Source: Couchioplanes caeruleus
GTDB taxonomy: Bacteria; Actinomycetota; Actinomycetes; Mycobacteriales; Micromonosporaceae
Reading direction: 5' to 3'
NCBI RefSeq assembly: GCF_023499255.1
Contig: NZ_CP092183.1
Span: forward strand, 1,619,501 to 1,683,500
Length of the DNA: 64,000 nt
The first letter of the stretch is position 1; the number at the start of each line of letters is the position of its first letter. Below the pieces are notes generated by a model. That model was not told the origin of the DNA. It worked only from the letters and a program-made list of their open reading frames with translations, and did not search any database. A program made the position numbers and the translations under genes. Shown one piece after another: positions 1 through 7,456 of this stretch.

Positions 1-978
1 CAGGCCCGCAAGGTGATCGAGGCCGTGCTCCCCGGCGCCGACTACAACGAGTACGACCTGGGTGCGCGCCTCTACAACCGGACCGGCGAAGTCCTCCCGC
101 AGTCCGTGCAGGAGGAGCTGGCCGGCCACGACGCGATCCTGCTCGGCGCGATCGGCGACCCCAGTGTCCCGCCGGGTGTGCTGGAGCGCGGCCTGCTGCT
201 CAAGCTCCGCTTCGACTTCGACCAGTACGTGAACCTGCGCCCGTCCCGGCTCTGGCCCGGCACGGTGAGCCCGCTCGCCGGCCTCAAGCCCGGCGAGATC
301 GACATGGTCGTGGTCCGCGAGGGCACCGAGGGCCTGTACGTCGGCGCCGGCGGCGTCCTGCACCGGGACACCCCCGCCGAGATCGCCACCGAGGAGAGCC
401 TGAACACCCGGTACGGCGTCGAGCGGGTCGTCCGGGACGCGTTCGCGCGGGCGCAGCGTCGCGAGCGGCGGCATCTCACGCTGGTGCACAAGACCAACGT
501 GCTCACCCACGCCGGTGGCCTCTGGGCGCGTACGTTCAAGGCCGTCGCCGCGGAGTTCCCCGAGGTCACGACCGAATACCAGCACGTCGACGCGGCGAGC
601 ATGTTCATGGTGAGCAACCCGCAGCGCTACGACGTCATCGTCACCGACAACCTGTTCGGCGACATCATCACCGACATCGCCGCTGCCGTCACCGGCGGCA
701 TCGGCATGGCCGCCAGCGGCTCCGTGAACCCGGAGCGCAAGTACCCGTCGACGTTCGAGCCGGTGCACGGATCCGCGCCCGACATCGCCGGCCAGGGCAT
801 CGCCGACCCGGCTGCCGCGATCCTCTCCGCCGCCCTGCTGCTGGAGCACCTCGGTCACCCCGAGGAGGCCCGGCGAGTATCCGAGGCGGTCGCGGCCGAG
901 GTCGCCTCCCGCGTGCCGGGGGCGCCGCTGCGTACCGCCGAGGTCGGGGACCGGGTCGCCGCCACCGCGGCCGCCTGA
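1..978 (+). CDS. leuB: 3-isopropylmalate dehydrogenase, 5'-truncated by window edge
   Basis: Oxidises and decarboxylates 3-isopropylmalate to 2-oxoisocaproate with NAD, third step of leucine synthesis in the cytosol. The reading frame is open from base 1 (Q-A-R-K-V-I-E), so the true start lies upstream; 325 residues are visible, about 20 short of the usual ~345. Family motifs seen: AIGDPSV near the start, [10 protein letters not shown], the metal-binding [12 protein letters not shown] and [12 protein letters not shown]. It is followed by a 414-base gap and then ilvE, so two branched-chain amino-acid genes are neighbours. Isocitrate or tartrate dehydrogenase relatives are less likely given the EGTEGLY and [10 protein letters not shown] strings and the context. 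Confidence 0.95.
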   Translation, partial: QARKVIEAVLPGADYNEYDLGARLYNRTGEVLPQSVQEELAGHDAILLGAIGDPSVPPGVLERGLLLKLRFDFDQYVNLRPSRLWPGTVSPLAGLKPGEIDMVVVREGTEGLYVGAGGVLHRDTPAEIATEESLNTRYGVERVVRDAFARAQRRERRHLTLVHKTNVLTHAGGLWARTFKAVAAEFPEVTTEYQHVDAASMFMVSNPQRYDVIVTDNLFGDIITDIAAAVTGGIGMAASGSVNPERKYPSTFEPVHGSAPDIAGQGIADPAAAILSAALLLEHLGHPEEARRVSEAVAAEVASRVPGAPLRTAEVGDRVAATAAA

Positions 979-1027
979 TCCCACCCCGCCGCCGATCATC
1001 GGCGACGACTGCCGCCGAGCGGGCCTC

Positions 1028-1127
1028 AAGCCGACCGGCGTCCTGAAGCCGGCCGCCGCCGACCGGGATGAAGCCCACCGGCGTGAAGCCGACCGGCATG
1101 AAGCTGACTGGCATAAGCCGACCGGCA
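1028..1127. repeat. degenerate 15-bp tandem repeats upstream of ilvE
   Basis: Units of the form AAGCCGACCGGCATG recur. Three are in exact 15-base register at 1071, 1086 and 1101, with looser copies at 1028, about 1046 and 1117. The unit length is a multiple of three and would read K-P-T-G-V/M on the plus strand and P-V-G-F-x on the minus strand, but neither frame has a convincing gene around it. The rest of 979-1392 contains only a hairpin (1327-1345) and the ilvE leader. Confidence 0.75.
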
Positions 1128-1392
1128 GAACAGCCGGCCGGTGGAGAGCCGGCGGCCCCGCTCCGGGCGTGCGAAGGCAAACCCTGTGCCCGCGCGTCTC
1201 CGGCACGGCCGGCACCGCCACCGCAGGTGGAACGCTGCCGCAGGACCTACTGCGCGAACCCCTGCGAACCGGCTTCGCCGCACCCTCGCGCGGTCGGCTT
1301 TGAACGACCGTTCGGGGTAAGTTCATGGAGCACTGCGGGTGCTCCCTCATGCTCAAATCCGTTTCTTCGCGAGAGAAAGCAGGTCAGTTGCC

Positions 1393-2490
1393 ATGAGTGG
1401 TGGTGACAACCTCGACTTCGAGATCCGTCCGAACCCGGCGCCCGTCAGCGACGCGGACCGCGCGACGTTGCTGGCCAATCCCGGTTTCGGCCGCATCTTC
1501 ACGGACCACATGGTCACCGTGCGGTACGCCGAGGGCAAAGGGTGGTACGAGCCCCGCGTGGAGGCCCGCGCGCCGATCCCGATGGACCCCGCCTCCGCGG
1601 TGCTGCACTACGCGCAGGAGATCTTCGAGGGGCTGAAGGCGTACACGATGCCCGACGGCGGCGTGGCGATGTTCCGTCCCGACGCCAACGCCGCGCGGTT
1701 CGTCCAGTCCGCGCAGCGGATGGCGATGCCGGCGCTGCCCCCGGCGGCGTTCTTGGAGTCGCTGCGGCAGATCATCACGATCGACCGGAACTGGATCCCG
1801 CAGACCGACGAGGGCAGCCTCTACCTGCGCCCGTTCGCGTACGCGAGCGAGGTCTTCCTCGGGGTGCGCCCGTCGATGGAATACCTGTACCTGGTCATCG
1901 CGTCCCCGGTCGGCGCGTACTTCAGCGGTGGCGTCAAGCCGGTGACGGTGTGGGTGACGCCCGACTACACCCGGGCGGCTCCCGGCGGCACGGGCGCGGC
2001 GAAGTGCGGCGGCAACTACGCGGCCGGCCTCTCCGCGCAGGCCGAGGCGATCGAGCACGGCTGCGATCAGGTCGTGTACCTGGACGCCGTCGAGCGCAAG
2101 TACGTCGACGAGCTGGGCGGCATGAACGTCGTCCTCGTGATGGACGACGGCGCCCTGGTGACGCCGCCGCTGGGCGGCACGATCCTGCCCGGCATCACCC
2201 GCGACTCGATCATCAAGCTGGCGCAGCGGGCCGGGCGCCGGGTCGAGGAGCGCCCGGTCAGCATCGACGAGTGGCGCGACGGCGCGAAGTCAGGTCGCAT
2301 CCGCGAGGCGTTCGCGTGCGGCACCGCCGCGGTCATCACCCCGATCGGGATGGTGCGCTCGCCGGAGGGCGAGTTCACGGTGGCCGACGGTGGTCCGGGC
2401 GAGGTGACGATGGCGCTGCGCCAGGAGCTGGCCGACATCCAGCGCGGCCGCGCCGAGGACCCGTTCGGCTGGGTGCACCGCGTCCTCTGA
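1393..2490 (+). CDS. ilvE: branched-chain amino acid aminotransferase
   Basis: PLP-dependent transaminase that makes leucine, isoleucine and valine from their 2-oxo acids. The 365-residue length fits actinobacterial IlvE. Fold-type IV motifs are visible: EIFEGLKAY, LYLRPF, and the PLP lysine in TGAAKCGGNYAAG, which falls at residue 204 with this start, the position known for the mycobacterial enzyme. GTAAVITPIG near the C-terminus binds the cofactor phosphate. The ATG at 1393 is chosen over an upstream in-frame ATG at 1339 because homologues begin near the N-terminal DFEIRPNP stretch. It sits between leuB and cimA and converges with a phosphatase gene six bases away. Confidence 0.95.
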   Translation: MSGGDNLDFEIRPNPAPVSDADRATLLANPGFGRIFTDHMVTVRYAEGKGWYEPRVEARAPIPMDPASAVLHYAQEIFEGLKAYTMPDGGVAMFRPDANAARFVQSAQRMAMPALPPAAFLESLRQIITIDRNWIPQTDEGSLYLRPFAYASEVFLGVRPSMEYLYLVIASPVGAYFSGGVKPVTVWVTPDYTRAAPGGTGAAKCGGNYAAGLSAQAEAIEHGCDQVVYLDAVERKYVDELGGMNVVLVMDDGALVTPPLGGTILPGITRDSIIKLAQRAGRRVEERPVSIDEWRDGAKSGRIREAFACGTAAVITPIGMVRSPEGEFTVADGGPGEVTMALRQELADIQRGRAEDPFGWVHRVL

Positions 2491-2496
2491 GACGAG

Positions 2497-3243
2497 CTAG
2501 GCGGGTGTCAGCAGGTGGTCGCGCATCGTGGCCACCTGCTCGGCGCTGATGCCGATCTCGCGGACGTACTTCTCCACGGAGCCGTAGCGCTCCCGCAGGT
2601 CGGCGAGGAAGTACAGCATCGCGTTCTGCGGGCACTCGAACATGTGGTACTTGTCCTGCACCGCGTCCGGGTTGGTGCGCAGCAGGTACTCCGTCAAGGA
2701 CGCCATCGCCTGCTCGGTCAGCGCGTAGTCGTCGGCGATGTCCTGGTCCGAGACGCCGAGCAGCGCGAGCGTCAGCGCGCAGACGACCCCCGTACGGTCC
2801 TTGCCCGCCATGCAGTGCACGACCACCGGCGCGGCCTCCGGGTCGGCGATCAGGCCGAGCGCCGCCGTCAGGCCCTCGCGGCCGTCCTCGATGAAGTTGA
2901 GGTAGCGGTCGGCGAGCCAGCGGTCGTGCGGGAGGTCCGCGGCGAACGGGATGGTCTCCCAGTCGACGTGGTGCACGACCGGGTTGTGGTACGCCAGCCC
3001 GTCCGCCTCCGGCACCCGGCCGTGCCGCTCGATCTCGAAGACCCGCCGCAGGTCGATGACCGTACGCACGCCGAGCTGCTGGAACGTCTCGAGGTCGGCG
3101 CCGCGGAGGCGGTGCAGGGCGTCGGAGCGGAACAGTCGCCGCCAGCGGACCGGGCGGCCGTCGAGGCCGGCGTACCCGCCGACGTCGCGGAAGTTGAAGC
3201 TGGAGGAGAAGGACAAGGTCCGGGGGTATGGGTCGGCAGCCAC
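2497..3243 (-). CDS. tyrosine-protein phosphatase (Y_phosphatase3 type)
   Basis: A cysteine-based phosphatase of 248 residues starting at GTG. The P-loop HCMAGKDRTGV gives catalytic Cys144 and Arg150 (CX5R), with the Asp/Lys pattern typical of the PF13350 family that includes mycobacterial PtpB and IphP. The N-terminal FNFRDVGGYAG string is the other hallmark of this family. Substrates could be phosphotyrosine proteins or phosphoinositides; sequence alone does not tell. There is no signal peptide, so it is probably cytosolic or exported without one. It converges with ilvE and is transcribed away from the cimA leader. Confidence 0.9.
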   Translation of the reverse strand: MAADPYPRTLSFSSSFNFRDVGGYAGLDGRPVRWRRLFRSDALHRLRGADLETFQQLGVRTVIDLRRVFEIERHGRVPEADGLAYHNPVVHHVDWETIPFAADLPHDRWLADRYLNFIEDGREGLTAALGLIADPEAAPVVVHCMAGKDRTGVVCALTLALLGVSDQDIADDYALTEQAMASLTEYLLRTNPDAVQDKYHMFECPQNAMLYFLADLRERYGSVEKYVREIGISAEQVATMRDHLLTPA

Positions 3244-3416
3244 CCGTCCAACCTAACCGGCCACCCGGCCGACGGGCTTTGTCGATCTCCTCACCCCGAC
3301 CGCCATGCGGACGCCGTCCGTGGCCGGCCCGGCGGTGGTACCCCGTGCGGGCGACACCACACGAACCGCGGCGTCTCGGATGATGGACTTCTTTCCCACG
3401 GACCGGCGGTCGGTGG

Positions 3417-3422
3417 CATGCT
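3417..3422 (+). promoter_or_regulatory. -10 box for the cimA leader transcript
   Basis: CATGCT (xANNNT) ends six bases before the GTG at 3429, the spacing seen for leaderless transcripts in actinobacteria. No good -35 hexamer is visible, which is common in this group. If correct, transcription starts at the first base of the leader peptide. Confidence 0.5.
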
Positions 3423-3428
3423 GCGTAC

Positions 3429-3461
3429 GTGACCCACTCCGTGCTGATTATTCGCACCTAG
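3429..3461 (+). CDS. candidate branched-chain amino-acid leader peptide
   Basis: GTG-started ten-codon frame reading M-T-H-S-V-L-I-I-R-T then TAG. Four consecutive codons specify Val, Leu, Ile, Ile, the three end products of the pathway to which cimA belongs. It is followed within 30 bases by a stable terminator hairpin and then cimA, the layout of ribosome-mediated attenuators such as those of ilv and leu operons. It has no Shine-Dalgarno but a -10 box at leaderless spacing. The function is inferred from this arrangement. Confidence 0.7.
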   Translation: MTHSVLIIRT

Positions 3462-3490
3462 CGCGCCGGCTGACGATTTCGCCGACGCGC
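3461..3490 (+). promoter_or_regulatory. pause-type hairpin in the cimA leader
   Basis: GCGCGCCGGC (3461-3470) can pair with GCCGACGCGC (3481-3490), nine of ten positions, just after the leader-peptide stop codon. A ribosome stalled on the Val-Leu-Ile-Ile codons or finishing at the TAG would affect whether this stem forms, and so whether the next hairpin does. It is the expected 1:2-type stem of an attenuator; the alternative antiterminator pairing is not obvious by eye. Confidence 0.5.
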
Positions 3491-3491
3491 A

Positions 3492-3520
3492 GACCTCCCG
3501 CATCCGCGGGAGGTCTTTTT
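3492..3520 (+). terminator. intrinsic terminator (attenuator) before cimA
   Basis: A perfect ten-base stem, GACCTCCCGC (3492-3501) and GCGGGAGGTC (3506-3515), with a four-base loop is followed directly by TTTTT. Its position between the leader peptide and the cimA start, 36 bases before the ATG, makes it an attenuator rather than the end of an upstream gene. Confidence 0.85.
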
Positions 3521-3555
3521 GTTGGGTCAACAAGTCTGCCGAAAGGACGCTCCCC

Positions 3556-5142
3556 ATGACCTACCAGGTGTTCGACACGACGTTGCGCGACGGCGGGCAA
3601 CGCGAGGGCATCAGCTACTCGGTCGTCGACAAGCTCGCGGTCGCGCGGCTGCTGGACGAGTTCGGGGTCGGCTTCATCGAGGGCGGCTGGCCGGGTGCGA
3701 TGCCCAAGGACACGGAGTTCTTCCGCCGGGCGAAGACCGAGCTGGACCTCAAGCACGCCGTCCTGGTGGCGTTCGGCGCGACCCGCAAGGCCGGCGTGGA
3801 CGTGGCCACGGATCCGCAGGTGCAGGCCCTGCTGGACGCCGAGACGCCGGTCGTCTGCGTGGTCGCCAAGTCGGACATCCGGCACGTGGAGCGGGCGCTG
3901 CGCACCACCGGCGACGAGAACCTGGCGATGGTCCGGGACACCGTTGCGCACCTGGTCGCGAACGGCCGCCGCGCCTTCGTCGACTGCGAGCACTTCTTCG
4001 ACGGCTTCCGCTACGACCCCGACTACACCACCTCGGTGGTCCGGGCGGCGTTCGAAGCCGGCGCGGAGCGGGTCGTCATGTGCGACACCAACGGCGGCAT
4101 GCTGCCCTCAATGATCACCGCGGCGATCCACGACGTCGTCGCCCGCACCGGGGTGAGCGCCGACCGGCTCGGCATCCACTGCCAGAACGACACGTCCTGC
4201 GCGGTGGCCAACACCATCGCCGCCGTCGAAGCGGGCGTCAAGCACTTCCAGTGCACGGCCAACGGCTACGGGGAACGGCCCGGCAACGCCGACCTGTTCG
4301 CCGTCGTCAGCAACCTGCAACTCAAGCTCGGGCTGAAGGTCCTACCGGACGGATGCCTCGAGAAGGCGACGCGGGTGTCGACCGCGCTCGCCGAGATCGC
4401 CAACATCGCCCCCGACACCCACCAGGCCTACGTCGGGGCCGCGGCATTCGCCCACAAGGCGGGGCTGCACGCGAGCGCGATCAAGGTGGATCCGCTGCTC
4501 TACAACCACGTCGACCCGGCGGTTGTGGGCAACGACATGCGGATCCTGGTGACCGAGATGGCCGGCCGGGCCAGCATCGAGCTCAAGAGCCGTGAGCTCG
4601 GACTGGACCTGGCCGGTCATCCGGACACCCTGACGGAGGTGACCCGCAAGGTCAAGGACCTGGAGGCCGGGGGCTGGTCGTTCGAGGCCGCGGACGCGTC
4701 CTTCGAGCTGCTCGTCCGCGACGCGCTGCCGGGCGCCGGCCTGGTGCGGCCGTTCAGCCTGGAGTCGTACCGGGTGCTGGTCGAGCACCGCGAGGACGGC
4801 GCGGTCGTGTCGGAGGCCACGGTCAAGGTCCGGGTACGCGGCGAGCGCGTGATCGCCACCGCGGAGGGCAACGGCCCGGTCAACGCCCTCGACGAGGCCC
4901 TGCGTACGGCGCTGTCGAAGCACTACCCGGAGCTCAAGGACTTCGAGCTGGCCGACTACAAGGTCCGCATCCTCGAGGGCTCCCACGGCACCAACGCGAT
5001 CACCCGGGTCCTGGTCGAGACCAGCGACGGCGGCCGCGACTGGACCACGGTCGGCGTGCACGAGAACGTCGTCGAGGCGAGCTGGAAGGCACTGACGGAC
5101 GCCCTCACGTACGGCCTCGCCCGCACGAACGCCCCGGCCTGA
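3556..5142 (+). CDS. cimA: (R)-citramalate synthase
   Basis: Condenses pyruvate and acetyl-CoA to citramalate, the threonine-independent entry to isoleucine synthesis. The 528 residues contain the HMGL-like barrel with DTTLRDGGQREGISYS at residues 6-21, the metal/active-site HCQNDTSCAVAN, and GLHASAIKVDP. From about residue 390 a LeuA-type allosteric dimerisation domain follows, which in relatives binds the feedback amino acid. The ATG is preceded by AAGGA. Related enzymes are 2-isopropylmalate synthase and homocitrate synthase; the length and RDGGQREGISYS signature fit the CimA/LeuA2 group best. The upstream Val-Leu-Ile-Ile attenuator agrees with a branched-chain role. Confidence 0.9.
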   Translation: MTYQVFDTTLRDGGQREGISYSVVDKLAVARLLDEFGVGFIEGGWPGAMPKDTEFFRRAKTELDLKHAVLVAFGATRKAGVDVATDPQVQALLDAETPVVCVVAKSDIRHVERALRTTGDENLAMVRDTVAHLVANGRRAFVDCEHFFDGFRYDPDYTTSVVRAAFEAGAERVVMCDTNGGMLPSMITAAIHDVVARTGVSADRLGIHCQNDTSCAVANTIAAVEAGVKHFQCTANGYGERPGNADLFAVVSNLQLKLGLKVLPDGCLEKATRVSTALAEIANIAPDTHQAYVGAAAFAHKAGLHASAIKVDPLLYNHVDPAVVGNDMRILVTEMAGRASIELKSRELGLDLAGHPDTLTEVTRKVKDLEAGGWSFEAADASFELLVRDALPGAGLVRPFSLESYRVLVEHREDGAVVSEATVKVRVRGERVIATAEGNGPVNALDEALRTALSKHYPELKDFELADYKVRILEGSHGTNAITRVLVETSDGGRDWTTVGVHENVVEASWKALTDALTYGLARTNAPA

Positions 5143-5147
5143 CCCGG

Positions 5148-5885
5148 TCAGTCCCGCCTGGTCATCACTCGCAGTGTGATGACCAGGCCGGCGGTGGACC
5201 AGGCAGCGAGCACGGCGTACGGCGACGCGGAGATCCCGCCGGGCGGTGATGTGAGCGCCTCCCGGACGACCTGGGCCATGGACTGGAACGGCAGTATCCG
5301 ATGCGCGCCTTCCAGCCAGGCCGGAAGCCGTTCCGCGGGGAACGTCACGGGCGAGAACATCAGCGCCACGAACACCAGCGCCTGGCTCACGAGGCTGGTC
5401 ACCGCGGGCGGCGCCGCGTACGCGATGGCGAAGCCGACCGTGGTCGTGGTGAGCGCGACCAGCAGCATCGCCGGGACCACCAGCGGGCTGACCCGCAGGT
5501 GCAGATCGAAGCGCAGGGTCGCGGTGAGCAGGCCCAGCACGAGCCCTGGTGCCCCCGTGCCGAGCCACGTCGTGAGGTCCGCGGCCAGCACCGCCGTGCG
5601 GGGCACGGGCAGCGTGCGGTTGTAGGTGAAGGTGCCTTCGGTCTTGGACTGGGCGACCAGTTGCGGAGCCATCACCATGCCGATGGTGATGAGGCCGAGA
5701 GTGGGGGCGCCGGTCGACAGGTACAGCGCCGTCGCGGGGTCGACCGAGGGCATCAGGTACGCGAAGCCGATCACGACCCCGACCGCGAGGAACGTCTGGA
5801 CGATCAGGACGAGCGGCAGCACGAACCGCAGGCGCAGGGCTGTCCACCGTACGACCAGCGCATAGCTACGGAACCACGCGCGCAT
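5148..5885 (-). CDS. ABC transporter permease (ABC-2 type)
   Basis: A 245-residue integral membrane protein with about six hydrophobic segments, beginning M-R-A-W-F-R-S and ending ITLRVMTRRD. The internal ATG at 5885 is chosen because longer frames would run deep into the upstream ATPase gene and encode a non-membrane Pro/Ser-rich stretch. It overlaps the ATPase stop by 20 bases, so the pair is translationally coupled. The TGA lies five bases from the convergent cimA stop. It is probably the membrane half of an exporter controlled by the adjacent TetR; the substrate is unknown. Confidence 0.85.
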   Translation of the reverse strand: MRAWFRSYALVVRWTALRLRFVLPLVLIVQTFLAVGVVIGFAYLMPSVDPATALYLSTGAPTLGLITIGMVMAPQLVAQSKTEGTFTYNRTLPVPRTAVLAADLTTWLGTGAPGLVLGLLTATLRFDLHLRVSPLVVPAMLLVALTTTTVGFAIAYAAPPAVTSLVSQALVFVALMFSPVTFPAERLPAWLEGAHRILPFQSMAQVVREALTSPPGGISASPYAVLAAWSTAGLVITLRVMTRRD

Positions 5886-6771
5886 GGGGATGCCCTTCGG
5901 TGAGGCCGACGTAGACGTCTTCGAGGCTCGTGGGTGCGAGGGAGAAGCGGGCGGAGTGGCGCTGTGCCCATCCGGCCGCCGCGCCGGCGTCCGCCCGGGC
6001 CAGGGTGATCGTGAGCCGGTCGCCTTCACGCCGCGCCGTCCGGGACCACTCCGGGAGGGCGATCTCGGCCGGTGGCGCGTCGGTCTCCAGCTTCATTTCG
6101 CGGCCGGCGGCCAGGGTCGCCGGTGATCCCGTTGCCACCAGCCGGCCGTGGTCGAGGACCGCGGCGGTGTCAATCGTGCGTTCCGCCTCGGTGATGTTGT
6201 GGGTGACCAGCACGACCGCGTGACCGTTGGCCGCCAATGCGCGGACCTGGGCCCAGAGCAGGCGACGGCGGACCGGATCGACGTCGTTGGTCGGCTCGTC
6301 CAGCATGACGAGCTGTCCCGGCGCGACCGCCGCCATGCCGAACGCGGTCAGCCGGCGTGCGCCACCGGAGAGGCGCTCGGCGGGCGAGTCGGCCCACTCC
6401 TCGATGTCCAGCGCGGCCAGCAGCTCCGTGGCCCGGCGGCAGATGTCAGCACGGCTGCCTCCCCGGATGCGCCCTACGATCTCGATTGCCTGACGCGGAG
6501 TGACGCCCGTGAGCGGCGCCTGCGCCTGGGGCTGGAACGAGCAGACCTGCCGCGCGTATGCGGGGTCGGCCACCGGGTCGCGGCCGAACAGGGCGATCCG
6601 GCCGGCCGTGGGGCGTACCAGGCCGACGACCTGGCTGAGCAGCGTCGTCTTTCCGGCTCCGTTGTGACCGAGAAGCCCGACCACCTCCCCGGCGCGGACC
6701 TCGAGGCTGATGTCGTCGTTGGCCCGTACGCCGCGGCGGTAGACCTTGGTCAGCGATTCGATGTGCAGCAT
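5866..6771 (-). CDS. ABC transporter ATP-binding protein
   Basis: A 301-residue ATPase starting M-L-H-I-E-S-L-T-K-V-Y. Walker A is GHNGAGKTT, Walker B is MLDEPTNDVDP, and the H-loop is LVTHNITEAER. The signature motif reads LSGGARR, where Gln is usual after LSGG. About 80 C-terminal residues follow the nucleotide-binding domain, as in ABC-2 exporters of the drug or bacteriocin type. It heads an operon with the permease and is divergent from a TetR gene across an 82-base region holding a perfect 13-base inverted repeat, so it is likely repressed until the regulator binds a ligand, possibly the transported compound. Confidence 0.9.
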   Translation of the reverse strand: MLHIESLTKVYRRGVRANDDISLEVRAGEVVGLLGHNGAGKTTLLSQVVGLVRPTAGRIALFGRDPVADPAYARQVCSFQPQAQAPLTGVTPRQAIEIVGRIRGGSRADICRRATELLAALDIEEWADSPAERLSGGARRLTAFGMAAVAPGQLVMLDEPTNDVDPVRRRLLWAQVRALAANGHAVVLVTHNITEAERTIDTAAVLDHGRLVATGSPATLAAGREMKLETDAPPAEIALPEWSRTARREGDRLTITLARADAGAAAGWAQRHSARFSLAPTSLEDVYVGLTEGHPHARVVP

Positions 6772-6791
6772 CACGGCCTCACATACCGGAT

Positions 6792-6823
6792 AGTATTCAG
6801 ATACCAATAAGTATCTGAATACT
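6792..6823. promoter_or_regulatory. TetR-type operator between ABC operon and tetR
   Basis: Perfect inverted repeat: AGTATTCAGATAC (6792-6804), six-base spacer CAATAA, GTATCTGAATACT (6811-6823). It is AT-rich against a GC-rich background and lies between the divergent ATPase and TetR start codons, upstream of the TetR -10 box. It is the obvious binding site for the adjacent regulator. Confidence 0.85.
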
Positions 6824-6841
6824 GGGGCGTATGTCAACGGC

Positions 6842-6847
6842 TAAGGT
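6842..6847 (+). promoter_or_regulatory. -10 box of tetR (leaderless)
   Basis: TAAGGT lies six bases before the ATG at 6854, which suggests transcription starts at the start codon. The -35 region overlaps the right arm of the operator at 6811-6823, consistent with autorepression. Confidence 0.5.
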
Positions 6848-6853
6848 GTCGGC

Positions 6854-7456
6854 ATGACAGAGCGGCTGACCCGTTCGCAGCAGCGGGAACGCACAGTCCA
6901 GCGGTTGCTGGACAGCGCCGAGGAGTTGTTCGCCGAGAGGGGCATCCACCAGACCTCGCTCGACCAGGTAGCCGCGGCGGCCGGCCTCACCAAGGGCGCC
7001 GTCTACGCCAACTTCGGCGGCAAGAACGACCTGATCGCGGCCCTCCTGCAGCGCAGACTCGAGGACGACGGACCGGTGCGCGAGCCTGGATCGCTGCGGT
7101 CGTGGATCGACATGCTCGGTGACAGCTATGAGTCGAGCGTGCCGAGGCCGGAGACGCGACGATTTGCCATGGCCTTCGTGGAGCTGTGGCTCATCGGGAT
7201 GCGCGACCAGGGTCATCGTGACGCGCTACGCACCTGGCTGAGGACCGTACGCGAGCATCACGCCCGAGAAGTCCGCGCGCTCGGGGACGACCTGCCCCTG
7301 CCACCGGCAGAAGCGGCGGCGCTGCTCATGGCCCTCGACATCGGTATCGGTCTGCAGTTCATGACGGATCCGGAGGCTGTCCCCGCCCAGACGTACACCC
7401 GGGGGGTCGAGGCGTTGCTCGGGGTCAGGCGGGCGGGAGGATCAGTTCCGCGATGA
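6854..7456 (+). CDS. TetR family transcriptional regulator
   Basis: A 200-residue regulator. Residues 11-58 form the TetR DNA-binding domain with LDSAEELFAERGIHQTSLDQVAAAAG in outline and the recognition-helix end TKGAVYANFGGKNDL. The remainder is a variable ligand-binding domain. It is divergent from the ABC transporter genes and almost certainly controls them and itself through the 13-base inverted repeat in the shared promoter. Its 3' end overlaps the convergent EEP phosphatase gene by 32 bases. Confidence 0.9.
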   Translation: MTERLTRSQQRERTVQRLLDSAEELFAERGIHQTSLDQVAAAAGLTKGAVYANFGGKNDLIAALLQRRLEDDGPVREPGSLRSWIDMLGDSYESSVPRPETRRFAMAFVELWLIGMRDQGHRDALRTWLRTVREHHAREVRALGDDLPLPPAEAAALLMALDIGIGLQFMTDPEAVPAQTYTRGVEALLGVRRAGGSVPR

